Positions 10,681 through 21,339 of a stretch of DNA of 64,000 nucleotides are shown one piece after another. Source of the stretch: Cycas panzhihuaensis (Eukaryota; Cycadophyta); NCBI GenBank assembly GCA_023213395.1, contig CM041465.1, positions 129,277,741-129,341,740 of the forward strand, written 5' to 3'. The notes under the pieces are model-generated. The model did no database searches. It was not told the origin of the DNA and saw only the letters and a list, made by a program, of their open reading frames with translations. Position 1 is the first letter of the stretch; each line of letters begins with the position of its first letter. A program made the position numbers and the translations under genes.

Positions 10681-12780
10681 TTACTTATTAATAATAATGA
10701 ATTATTACAAGTCAAATTCTCTCTTATTGAATATCTTTGAGAAGTTGTTTGAGCCATAGTGCTTTATAGGTGGCACTTATTGCTGCCTTATATTCTACCT
10801 TTGTGAATGACAAGGCAATGGTCCACTACTTCTTATTGTTCCATGAAATTGCTATAAATCCAAGTTTAAAGCAATATCTTAAGGTACATTTTCTGGTTTT
10901 TTTCAATCCCAATCTAAATCAAAGTATCCAATGAGGATGGGATTGCTACATTTTGAGTATTTCAATTCAAAGTCAGATGTACCATTGATGTATCTCAGAA
11001 TATGCTTCGGTACATTCTAGTGTAAGACTTCTAGAGCACTTGTGAATCTTGAAATTAATCCAACAACAAATAAGATGTTTAGTCTGGTGGTCATTAAGCA
11101 GATAGGTTTCCTACCAATTGCCTGTAAAGAGTGTTATCCACTCTTTTCCCTTCATCATCTAAATTAAGATTACATCCTGATTCCATCGGAGTGGCATAAG
11201 GATTACAGTCTTCAATTTTAAACTTCTTAAGAAGACTTTTGGCATACTTTGACTGAGTGATAAATGTCCCATCTTCTTTGGCTTTAATTTCCATACCTAA
11301 GTAATAATGTAATGGCCCCATGTCGGACATTTCAAACTTCTTTTCTATTTATTTCTTTGCACATTTGATAGTTTTAGTATCATTACCAGTTATTATTAGA
11401 TCATCAACATACACCACAATTATTATGATCATACCTTCTGATCTAATTTTTACATATAATCCTAGATTTTATTCACATTTATAGAATCCATGTTCTCTTA
11501 GGTGGGTGTCCAACTTGTCATACCACACTCTTAGTGCTTGCTTTAATCTATAAAGTGCCTTTTTAAGTTTACACATAAGATGTTTCTACTCATTTTTTAT
11601 GTAGCCTAAAGGTTGTTCCACGTATACTTCTTCGATCAAGTCCCCATTCAAGAAGGCACTTTTGATGTTCAGATGAATTATTTCCTATTTAAATTGAGCT
11701 ACTAGAGATATAATGGTTCTTATGGTGATCATTTTTACAATCGGTGCAAAGATTTCTTCATAGTCTATGCTTATTGTTTGAGTATACCCTCTTGCAACCA
11801 TGTGAGCTTTATATTTTTTAGTACTTCCATCTGGTCTTTCCTTGATTTTCAATACCCATTTACATCTAACTATGGGTTTTTCTCATGGTAGAGGCACAAA
11901 TTCCCATGTATAATTTTTTTCTATGGTATAGAATTCTTGCTTAATTGCTTTATTCCATTCTTGACTTTCACAAGCTTATTTATAATCTCTAAGCTCTATA
12001 TTGCATATTAGAGCTTGTTGTTCCTATAGCCTAGCCCTGTGTTAGAAAATTTGCCCTTTTGACTCTTCAAGAGTTTTAAAATACCATTTTGGTATTCTCT
12101 TTTCTCTCTGAATTTCTATACTTTAATTGTTATCCCTTAAAAGGGATGCTTTGGATGCTTTTGCTTCTTGAGATATTGATTATTGAGAGACTTCTTCTTG
12201 GTTTGGGTCTTCTTCTTGGTTTGGGACTTCTTCTTGAATATATTTTTTATTATTAGTCTTTTCAAAATGTCTCTAAAGTTGCTTTATCAAAGGTCACATC
12301 TATGCTAACATGTAGTTTGCTTATTTTTCTATCAATGCATCTGCTATTATATCCTGCCATGATGCATTTTCCATTTAGTTTTATTCCTTTTTCATTTGGA
12401 TGTAGACATATGCAATACAACCAAATACTCTTAGGTGACTTACATCTGGCTTTCTTCCTGTCCATGCTTCTTCAGGTGTGACATCATTCAAAGATATAGT
12501 GGGACTTGTATTGATTAGATAGACAATAGTGTTGACTACTTCAACCTAATAAATGTTTGCAATCTCTTTTTCTTTAAGCATGCACCTAGCTATCTCAGTT
12601 ATTGGCCTATTTATTCTTTCAACTATCCCATTTGATTGAGGGGTGTAAGCTATTATGAGTTGCTTATGAATCCCATGGGCTTTATAATATTTATAGAAAC
12701 TATTGGAGGTATATTCTCCTTCTTTGTTAGATCTTAGGATTTTAATTTTTTTTTTTACTTTCTACTTCTACATGTGCCTT
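10681..12780 (-). pseudogene. Copia-3, 3' half: integrase C-terminus, RT, truncated RNase H
   Basis: Minus-strand reading starts within the integrase at 12780 (KAHVEVES, then LRS where the family has LRTDN). HKQLIIAYTPQSNGIVER at about 12675-12600 carries the catalytic Glu. RT follows, with the YVDD box intact at 11411-11400, and an open piece at 11330-11094 holding PLHYYLGMEI and SKYAKSLLKKF. RNase H stops at about 10735, after ATYKALWLKQLLKDIQ, some 70 codons short, directly before the LTR. Stops and frameshifts are spread through it. Its N-terminal half lies at 27985-29553. Confidence 0.9.
12776..12780. repeat. Target-site duplication of TRG, left copy (GCCTT)
   Basis: GCCTT directly borders the TRG LTR that starts at 12781. 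The same five bases border the other TRG LTR at 27985-27989. Removing the insertion and one copy rejoins the Copia-3 integrase frame as EFKAHVEV. Confidence 0.9.
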
Positions 12781-13142
12781 TGTTAGAGTATGGAAAACAA
12801 AGTGAAGTAAGTAAACATACAAATCAAAGTAACAGTCAATCCATATTAAAAGTATACATTGTAAACATCATTATATTAATCCATCTTTGAAGTAGTACAT
12901 ACAAATTCCTTTGTGAAGGTGGTATTGAAGAACACTAGGGTTTTAAACCCCATAAAATATATACTTGGGAAGGAGGAGGGAATCCTCCTCAACCTCCAAA
13001 ATTCAAAGTAATATAAAATAATGACTTAGCATTAAAATAATAATAATGCATAATAAAGTAATCTCACCTTAACATACCATGAGGATGTGTGCACTCATAT
13101 GTTCTTAATGTGGGAGTTAATTGAGGGACATTAACCCCAACA
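12781..13142 (-). repeat. TRG 3' LTR, 362 bp
   Basis: On the minus strand it begins TGTTGGGGTTAATG at 13142 and ends CATACTCTAACA at 12781. It matches 27624-27984 along its length, including a shared GGAATCCTCCTCAACCTCCA segment (+ strand). Confidence 0.92.
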
Positions 13143-13155
13143 TACTCCCCCTTAA
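13143..13155 (-). other. TRG polypurine tract
   Basis: The minus strand reads TTAAGGGGGAGTA directly before the 3' LTR. This is the usual position and composition of the plus-strand primer. Confidence 0.85.
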
Positions 13156-13161
13156 TGTTCA

Positions 13162-13841
13162 TCACTTATTCTTTAGTTTCTCTTTAAATTTATGGTACAA
13201 GTGCCTTAGGTATACTTTGACAATGTGATTATACTCATGTCCTTTGGCTTCATCATCTTTGAAGTGGTCAACAACTTGCATCATTATCCTTTCCATGTGG
13301 TCTTCAATAAAATATGGTTCAAGTGTAGATATGACTTATTTTAGATAAATAGAATTGTCTTCAACTTTAACTTTGTCCTTTTAAGGAGAGTCGATTAGAT
13401 CAAATGTACATATAGTCTCAAATGCAGTAATGTAATTATCAGTCTTAATGAAATCTTCAACGTTATATGTAACATTAGACTTTTTATTAATAAACACCTG
13501 CTCTATTATCTGCCTCATAAAAAACACATTATCAATATAGTCAAATTTATTTAAATATAAAATTTCTCCCCTATAAAGTGAGTCTAGGGTATTCCAAACT
13601 AATTTCAATGTGGTTAAATCATTAACACTAGTGAATATATCATCATTTAGTATAGAAAAGATTAGAACTAAGGCTTTATTATCTTTTTTCAAGTTTCTCT
13701 AAAATTATGTTCATTCTCAAAATAACCATCACTTACATAATGCCATAAATTATTTGCAATGAGATGGGTTTTTTAAATGTATTTCTAAATATGAAAGTTG
13801 GTCCCATCAAATATGGGAAACCTTAAGTTATCTTCATTCAT
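13162..13841 (-). pseudogene. TRG gag (Copia-type), broken
   Basis: Read on the minus strand from ATG at 13841 (MNEDNLRFPIFDGTNFHI), this is the start of a Copia gag of the DUF4219/UBN2 type; a stop falls where the conserved Trp of the FxxWK motif is expected. The open piece 13692-13381 continues with FSILNDDIFTSV and LVWNTLDSLYRG, the UBN2 core. The frame ends with a TGA at 13164-13162, only a few bases before the purine tract. No zinc knuckle was seen. Three or four stops interrupt it. It would encode the coat protein for packaging the element RNA; no pol follows. Confidence 0.8.
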
Positions 13842-13859
13842 TATCATTGTAATCAATAA

Positions 13860-16306
13860 ATCATAACCTCTAATGAGAAATTAATCTTAAAATTAGTAAT
13901 AAAAAAGAGGTATATCTCCTTAAACAATGAGACAAATAAATGATAAATAATCTTTTCAAAGGATATATGTGAGTTTTAAAATTAAAGAGCAATATAATAC
14001 AATATAATATAACATGTTTGAGCTTTCAAATATGATGGAGAGGGCCTTACATTAATTTGAATATGCCTTTAAATTTGAAATATATAAAGAAATTTTAAAT
14101 GATTGCTTTCATTAATAAAAAATACCTTGATAATAAAAGTATATTATTTTAATAAATGCTATTTACAAATTAATTCTCATAAGACTTCAAAAGTGGGCTT
14201 TCAAAAGGGGAATAATGTACATATGCAATGAAGTGTAACTTGAAATACTTTGTAAAGTTGAAATAGAGCAAAAAATGATCTTTCAATTTTAATTCCTTTA
14301 TAAGTAACCATCAAATAAGCCTTTTTAAATCAAAGAGATTATGCAAATATCCTAAAATATGCTCCTTGAAACATAAAGTAAATAAATTATTTGGAAAAAA
14401 AGTAATAAAAAAAATATGCATAATCTTTCAAATGAAAGCCTTAATGAAAAATAACTTAACTAAGAAATAAGATGAAAATATTTCTTATGTAAACTTTGAT
14501 CTTTCAAGTTTGAAGAAACCCATTGAAAAACTAAATTAAATAGCTTTCAATAAGACTATATACACTTTCAAATGAGACTATATTCAATGAATCAATAAGA
14601 AGCTATAACCAAGTGAATCAAGGATATGATCTTTCAATCTTCAAATACTTCTTTTAATCAAGATAGCTAAACAATCTTTAAAACAAATAAGTTTTTTTAA
14701 AATGAAGACCAAACTTATAATCTTTTCCAATAATAATGAATATAAGTGGCTTTAGAATGAAGAACTATATATGTAAAGTTATAAGTGAAATGCTTGAATG
14801 AAGTAAGCCTTAAAGCTTAAAAGAGTACCAAAATAATAACTAGCAACTATGTAATGTAATACACTTGTAAAGCTTCAAGAGATATGATGGGCCCTTAAGG
14901 CACACAAATGTTCATTTAGCTTATGAATTAATAAGCTTAAGATGCATAAACTTGTTAGCAAATATTTCTAGATGCAATGTGAACAAAATGAAGGAGAGTT
15001 ATTTTGTAGATTCTCATATAAACTAGGTGGACTTTGAGGTATTCAAGAAGGTAAATGACCTTAAGTAAGTAACAATACTCAAAGAAACTTCTTAGATTCA
15101 ATTCTAGATGTTCAAGAAAGAAAATAATATGATAAGAACTACTTATTTATTGCTTTTGATTTGAATAGGGCTCCTATTGCTCTAAAAGTAAAAAATATTA
15201 CTAAAAAGTTACAAACTAGCTTGTAAGTCTTATAAAGACCAACAAATATTGTCAATATATAAATATTAATCAAATATATTTAGTTAGAAAGAAATTTTGG
15301 CTTAAAATATCTCAAATAGTACCTAACTAAGATTGAAATAGAGCCTTAACTCCAGGCATTTCAATGACCTACAAAATGATGTCATAATGTACTGAAACCT
15401 ATTCTAATATGTAGAGCACTGAAAAACCTTTTCAATGATTTTAATAGTTTGATAAACGAGGTTATAGAACTCAAGTTATTAAAGAAACCGTGTAAAGACC
15501 CTTTTATGGCTAATGAATTAAGAGTAATAAATGAAGGTCAACTTTGACTTAATCAAACTTTGCAAAGGCAAACTATACTCTTTAGGCAAAAATCAAAAAA
15601 TCAAAAAAATAAGATTGACATTTAGCCCCTTTTGTAATAGACCTTAGATCACGTGAAAAGCCCATAGAACTAGTGGTTATAGTCTGAAGGAGGACCAGAT
15701 TCTAAATATCATCAAATATATAATATAATTTTTAATAAATTAAAAAAAAATAAAAAATGATTTATTCTAATTTGGAGTTTGCTAAAAAGTGAGGTCAAAT
15801 GAGAGTAATGTGATCAGGGGGCCAGTGTGCAAAGGGGGCTTAAGTCTAAACAACCCTCCAGATTTCAAATAATAATACAATTTGATTTAATTAAATTAAA
15901 ACTTTGTAAAAAATAAAATTTTTGATCAAAAATCAATCGACTGTTAATGTTGAGTAACAGAGGCAATTTTTATGGATGAAAATCGATGAAAACTAGCTTA
16001 AAATTGATCAAATTTGATCTAAGGTGGGGTGTCATTGATCTAAGACATAGATCGATCGAAAAATATTTAAAAAAATATAAATTTTAATATATAAAAATGC
16101 CAAAAATGTGATGACGAAGTCACACGGTCATAAAGAGATAAACAGAAGATGAACAGAGAACAAAATAATTCCAAAAACATGATTTGAGCATAGATAAGTC
16201 CCTGAGATAGCTCACTGTGATCATACAGAGAGAGGATCAAAGAAAATGGTTTAAAAACTTGATTTTTGGCTTATGCAGACCGTGGAGGACGCATGGAGCC
16301 ATGGAG
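13860..16306. other. TRG internal non-coding region
   Basis: This is AT-rich sequence upstream of the TRG gag on the minus strand. No ORF or known domain was recognised. Words such as ATCTTTCAA and TTCAAATGA recur loosely. It continues beyond G1 at 26845-27611. Confidence 0.6.
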
Positions 16307-16311
16307 GTCAT
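16307..16311. repeat. Target-site duplication of G1, left copy (GTCAT)
   Basis: GTCAT borders the first base of the G1 5' LTR, and the same GTCAT follows the G1 3' LTR at 26840-26844. Confidence 0.92.
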
Positions 16312-16702
16312 TGTTGGAGCATAATGTGACACGTTGGGCTATGGGCAACCAGAGATGAGCCAATTTTCCTTGGACTATGCAAGTACAGACCATACAGAAG
16401 TATGCATGCAGCGAAAAATGGAGAATTCAGCATTCTGGGTACGTATGATAGGTGCATACCTGGTAAGGTATGCAACACAGATACGTACCTCCAGACAGAA
16501 TGCAAGTGAACAAGATCAGTACACATGGAAAGATTGGATAGAAGGAAGCCTGGAGTGATGTCAGACGTACGTACAGATGTACAGATGAGTTAAGACAGTG
16601 ATTAAGGAATCTAACCAATGGTTAGGAAGAGGTACGTATGATGGAAAAGGTACGGTTATGACAGACAGTTATAACCCTTCAGCGAAAAGACACCAAGGAG
16701 CG

Positions 16703-16709
16703 TATTTAA
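16703..16709 (+). promoter_or_regulatory. TATA-like box in the G1 LTR
   Basis: TATTTAA lies about 200 bases before the AATAAA signal. G2 has the same TATTTAAG word in the aligned position (about 58357). Promoter function is inferred from position only. Confidence 0.4.
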
Positions 16710-16909
16710 GTGACTTCCTAAGGACCATTCAGTTAGGGTGAGAGCCAAGTATACCAGCATACATTGGTACGGAGATTAGTACGCATGACAGCAGCCTGAA
16801 GCCGTGTATTTGATAGGTACCTCCTGGGTACGCATGTGATAGAATTGGTGTATAAGGTTGGAATGCACAGGGAATGCATTCCAACACCTTGTGTAAAGAA
16901 ATATTGCTT

Positions 16910-16915
16910 AATAAA
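16910..16915 (+). promoter_or_regulatory. Polyadenylation-type signal AATAAA in the G1 LTR
   Basis: AATAAA within TTAATAAAATAAGAAG. The same context is kept in the 3' LTR (about 26600) and in G2 (about 58579). Confidence 0.45.
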
Positions 16916-17149
16916 ATAAGAAGTTACGTAGAAACCTATGTATTCTCTGTGTTTGTGATGATGGAATGCTGAATATATGCTGATTTCTGTGCTACTATGT
17001 ACTGCTGTGATATAATTATGTGGAAACATTAAATAATCTGTGGAATGTATATGGATAACCATGTTGACTGTATCCTAACTAGACTATAGCCTGTGTAACC
17101 TTGACAAGTGTACCCTTCCCATAAGTGCAGTGGGAAATCTAAGTCAACA

Positions 17150-17164
17150 TTGGTTATGTTGCCT
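17150..17164 (+). other. G1 candidate primer-binding site
   Basis: TTGGTTATGTTGCCT follows the LTR end directly. Its TGG...GTTGCC frame resembles the tRNA-Asp-type site used by several plant Gypsy groups, but the middle bases differ. G2 has TTGATTCCATTGCCT in the same place. Confidence 0.4.
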
Positions 17165-17377
17165 AAGTCCATTAAGGAGGGGTAGGGCCCAGGAGTCTCA
17201 AAAAGAGGAATGTGTAAAGGGCAGAGGACCCTGACAGTCGTCGTGATGGTAGGCTATAACTAAGCCTCCGACAGCGAGGGGACCTTCCAATGCCACCTAA
17301 GAGGCCTTCAAAGGCGGAAGACCCATAAAAGGATGCTTCACCAAAAGGAAAGGAAACAAGCAAACAAAGGGCATTAT

Positions 17378-18683
17378 GATGGTCGAAGGAATCAAAACTG
17401 AGAAGGGCAAGGAGATTAAGTTCGCAAAACAACGAGACTAAGGGACAGTCCATTGAAGAATCTGAGGCAAGTGTCAGACACCTCAAGAACCAGAAGAGGG
17501 AACTAATGGCGAACGTATGGTATTAACACCAGCCCCAATCAAAGATGACTTGTTTAGCCCAGAATATGAAGAAAAATCAAAGGTGAATGAGGAACATAAA
17601 CAAACTTTAAAAGAGGGAAGTATACCTATGGAGGACATTCTGAAGGACCTAAGTGATAGCGAAAAGAAGGCAGAGGAAGGTCCCTCAGCATATTGGGAAA
17701 ATAAGCTTACAAGACAGTTTTTTGAGGATTCATCAGAAAAGGGATATGATCAATCACATATAACAGTGACACCATTAACAATACAAGTACCAGGTGTAGT
17801 ACAACCTATACATATCAAAACCCCATTTAAGAATCCGTTATTTGGGAAGGATAATACTGTAGTAGATACTCCAAGTACATCCCCAAAGGAGGAGAAAAGG
17901 GAAGAATCACCACTAGGTGGGACACCATTCCAATCCCCCAAGATGGTTGATTACATAGACTTTGGAAAGCTGATTTTCAATGGCACTTCGGATGTAGCTG
18001 AACACGTATACCTCTTTTAGAATTTGATTGACGTGAAAAAGATTACAGATGAGGATGAGATAAAAGCTAGATTCGCCTATACATTAAGGGGAGTACTGTT
18101 GGCATGGTACAAAGAAATAAACAAGAATGACTCATGGGCAAAAATCAAGAAATCCTTCGAAGAAAGATTCCACAAATTCAAAAGCAATGAAGCAGTGGAA
18201 ATTGCCTTGAAAGAAATTAAACAAAGGCTAGGAGAATCGATGTTAACTTACATCAGCAGAATGAAAATCATTGCAGCCAATATGATTAACGAAACGGTAA
18301 CTAACCACAATATGAAGAACTATTTTGTTAGAGGATTGAATGAAAAACTGAGAGCTATGATGCATGTCCATCCATTGAAATCATTTAAAAATGCCCAAAA
18401 TTTAGTGTTAGACTTTGAAATGGAGATGGATGCACATGCAGGAGGACATGACTCCCTATTATTAAGATTGCAAGAGGAGATTAGGGAACTCAAGCAAAAC
18501 CAGTATAATCGACCCTTCTGCCAGGTGGGAGTAGTAGAAGAGGAATCAGAACTGGAAGCCCTAAGAAAAGAAGTGGCAAGGTTAAAAATAAGAAATAACA
18601 GAGAAGAAGAAACAATAAAGAAAAAAGGCCATGCAGGTAGAGTAACCAAATGGTACCATATCTGTGAAGAGAATTTAATATGA
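17378..18683 (+). pseudogene. G1 gag: N-terminal region and first capsid domain (broken)
   Basis: The readable frame runs from at least 17517 to 18683, with a single internal TAG at 18018-18020. Sequence like coding continues upstream to about 17378 in shifted frames, so the true start is probably there. Residues 1-165 from 17517 are acidic and Ser/Pro-rich with PLGGTPFQSP. The capsid domain follows (FAYTLRGVLLAWYKEI, then SWAKIKKSFEERF), a Retrotrans_gag-type motif. A Glu/Lys-rich tail leads into the zinc knuckles. The same TAG sits at the same codon in G2 (59728-59730). Gag would form the particle that packages the RNA. Confidence 0.9.
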
Positions 18684-19030
18684 CCAAAGAATATGAACTT
18701 AATCCAAAGAATAACGCGTTGCACCAAAGGGACAAATGGTGCCACATATGCGATGTAGATACACATATGACTAAAGATTGTTTCTACAATCCCAGAGGAA
18801 AAGCCTATAGAGGACGAGGTAGGGGAAGAGGAAGCAACCCACCTCGGAATGTTTACACAATGAGGGGTACACAGGAGCCCTCGAGAAAGAAACTACCCAT
18901 GGAAAGATGCCTCATTTGTTTACAATTTGGGCACTAGAAGTCTGAATGCCCAACTAAACAAGAATACAAATAGAAACCATTCGTATGCAGTAATTGTGGC
19001 CCAAGTGAGCATAAGACAAAGGATTATAAA
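18640..19030 (+). pseudogene. G1 zinc-knuckle array (up to four CCHC motifs)
   Basis: Reached from gag by a frameshift near 18680. First, KWYHICEEN at about 18650 is a broken knuckle, whole enough in G2 to recognise (CIIC, then Gln for His, then C). Second, CHICDVDTHMTKDC at 18740-18781 is a perfect CX2CX4HX4C. Third, CLICLQFGH then C at 18908-18949 has a stop inside. Fourth, CSNCGPSEHKTKDY from 18986 has its last Cys changed to Tyr. An Arg/Gly-rich RGRGRGRGS stretch lies between the second and third. Such motifs bind RNA; one or two per gag is usual. Confidence 0.82.
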
Positions 19031-19299
19031 GGAAAGGCCAAAGCCACTAACCTAATGACGATTATACTAGAAATTAAAAATCTAAAACTCTAAAATAAAC
19101 AGAAGGAGAAACAGAATGGAGAATACCCGGATCCACAAACAGAAATAAATTAGTTTAAGCAAGCAAAACAAGTGTTGGATGGCTTAGCTCAAGAAGAAAA
19201 TGCATTACCAATGGGGAAACCATAAACTAAATATGTATACATACGAAAAAACAAGCAGAAAGAGAAAGAGAACATACCAGAGGAGTCAAAGATACAGCC

Positions 19300-19810
19300 T
19301 TAAATGGTACAAATAGAAGAACTATTTAAGGGATTACTAGCAGAGGATATTCCAAGAATGTTGTTGTTGATGGAGAATTTGGTCAAATAACTACAATTAA
19401 CTATCCCCCTATGCCAAATCATTGATTGGATTAAAGGAGGAATATTACAACGTGGAATTATAAAGAGTTTTAAAAAAGTAATGCCATCATTCGACATGGA
19501 TCCTATGGTGATAATGATGATGCTGGGAGAAACATTCCCAAAAGTAATTGTCAACGGAGGCGTAGCCATCAACGTATTACTTGCTTCAACATGGCAAAAA
19601 CTGGGAAGCCCAAAGTTGGAGGTAGCAACATATTCATTAAAATTAGCTAATTAATTATTAGTGCGACTTATGGGAAGATTAACCGACATCAGGGTGGATG
19701 TGGCAGGAATTATCATAAAGATTGACTTTACAATTGTAGAAATAGAAAAGGGGACAATACCCTATCCAGCATTATTGGGGAGGCCTTGGCTATACAAGAC
19801 CTAGTGCCTC
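19300..19810 (+). pseudogene. G1 aspartic protease region (broken)
   Basis: The active-site segment at about 19546-19600 reads VNGGVAINVLLASTW, where relatives have (V/I)DGGAxVN; the catalytic Asp is Asn, a possible G-to-A change. G2 keeps MDG there. The C-terminal mark PYPALLGRPWLY (19760-19795) is conserved and typical of plant Gypsy protease ends. Stops at 19666 and 19803 interrupt it. It would process the polyprotein. Confidence 0.8.
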
Positions 19811-19825
19811 AAAAATTGGAAAAAT

Positions 19826-20578
19826 GTGACTTTCACCTTGTCAGATAATGGGAACAAAGTAGTATTATCGATGCTGGGAAGAAATTCCATTGAAATGATA
19901 CCAGACGAGGGATCGAAATGCAGTATCATAAGTGAAACAACGACCTCTTCCCTCGATGAAGAAAACCTCTACCATATTGCTGAGGAGCCCATGAAATCGA
20001 TCAATTACCAAGAAGAAGAACCGACTTATTTTAGAGAAATATACAACTCCTCAGACGATAAAAATGAAATGAGATTTGTGGACTATTGGCTGCAGGATGC
20101 CTATGAAGTAAACTCCTCCTCTTATAGATATAATTTATTATCTAAATGTGTAACTAAAGAATTTAATGATAATTTAGATTCTTTTGAATATATAATGACT
20201 AATGACAGTTTAAGGGATAACAGCCAATTAGACCAAAAACCCCCTAACATACCTAGTATTTTTCATAGTTTTATAGTAGCTAATAGTAACCCTGACCTTC
20301 CTTCTACATCATACATGGGTCCTGAGGTAGATTACCTATCCCCCCCTTTAGTACAACCCAAGGAAAGAAGTAATATTCCTTCCTCCTCTTCCTTAGAAGT
20401 ATACCCACCCAGCAATCGTTCCCTTCCAATGATTAGCGCCAAAACCAGGGAAATGGAAGGAGAATCACTGGTAAATACTTCTAGAGACTCTGGTCTAGGC
20501 AATAGAGTAATTATCCCAGAAGAAATAAATTATGAAATATACATTGGGAATCATGTTAAACCATTATGCGGAGAATAA
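19826..20578 (+). pseudogene. G1 linker domain between protease and second capsid (open 250 codons)
   Basis: A long uninterrupted frame with no known domain. It is rich in Ser, Pro, Glu and Asn; recognisable blocks are NLYHIAEEP, YMGPEVDYLSPPL and EIYIGNHVKP. All three blocks recur in G2 (61537-62290) in the same order, so the region was kept as coding in the family. It is followed at 20579-20740 by THCIEY and a Trp-rich LWGTT...YWYLAH stretch, also shared with G2. Function unknown. Confidence 0.75.
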
Positions 20579-20699
20579 TTATATAGGACTACCTACCTAA
20601 CTCATTGTATTGAATACTAGATAGAACATGGGAATTGGGATAAAAACCAATGGCAACAAGATCTGGTATTGAACTTATGGGGAACGACTTGATATTGGT

Positions 20700-21147
20700 A
20701 CCTAGCCCACTAAACCATTCTTAAAATTAGAAAGAGTTGTAGACGATGTTTCGAATTCGATTTGATCATCCAAAACAATTAAATACCGCATTATTCTATG
20801 TAGGTCAAAACCCTAGTGAGCATATACAAAAATGTAAACAAAAGTGGATATCCTTAAGTATACCCAAACAAAGTTGGTCCAACTACTTCTACCATACCCT
20901 AGGAAGGGTAGCAAAGGATTGGTTTCTCGGAAAGAAACAAAGTCTAGATGTGACTTGGGAAAGCTTGAAGAAATCCTTTATAAAAACCTTTATGCACACA
21001 TCAGAAAATAAGAATATAGATATAATCCTAAAGAATATTAGAAGAATGAGTATAAAATTAAAGCAAGAACTGACAAATAAAGAGGAAGAAGAATTAGTAT
21101 ATGGCGAAGAAGAAGAAACTATGAATTATTCTGCAAAATTCACATAA
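20700..21147 (+). pseudogene. G1 second capsid-like (gag-type) domain before RT
   Basis: The frame 20746-21147 reads FRIRFDHPKQLN, then NPSEHIQKCKQKWISLSIP, then YHTLGRVAKDWF and TWESLKKSFIKTF. This is the pattern of a Retrotrans_gag capsid domain. It aligns by eye with the first capsid of the same element: TLRGVLLAWY against TLGRVAKDWF, and WAKIKKSFEERF against WESLKKSFIKTF. G2 carries the same domain at 62480-62770 with more stops. Its place between protease and RT is unusual. An acidic Glu-rich tail follows. Whether it is a true duplicate or a captured gag cannot be decided here. Confidence 0.75.
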
Positions 21148-21339
21148 CTTAATGTTGGAGAAAGAAAATTAGAGGATACCCTAGGGCACAAAATCAGAAA
21201 CAAGGAAGATGTTGGAGTGACCAAGTTAAAAACTACTGAGATCAATGTCGGCAGCAAATACGATGCCAAACTAATACGAATAAGAAATTATTGGGATAAT
21301 CAAACAGTAGCAAAAGCGTAGCAGTTGTTTGAAGAATTT

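Larger units (their letters stand above)
16312..17149 (+). repeat. G1 5' LTR, 838 bp
   Basis: Begins TGTTGGAGCATAATG and ends AATCTAAGTCAACA, and pairs with 26012-26839. It contains more than a dozen GTAC words, several as GTACG(C/T)A. A TATTTAA TATA-like box lies at 16703-16709 and an AATAAA polyadenylation-type signal at 16910-16915; both are also in the 3' LTR, with small changes. Confidence 0.95.

Noticed and set aside
16308-17062. Minus-strand ORFs in the G1 LTR, with counterparts at 25891-26573
   Set aside because: They are antisense to an LTR and appear in both LTRs only because the LTRs are copies of each other.
18320-18766. Long minus-strand ORF opposite G1 gag
   Set aside because: It is the shadow of the gag coding strand; the sense frame carries clear capsid and knuckle motifs.
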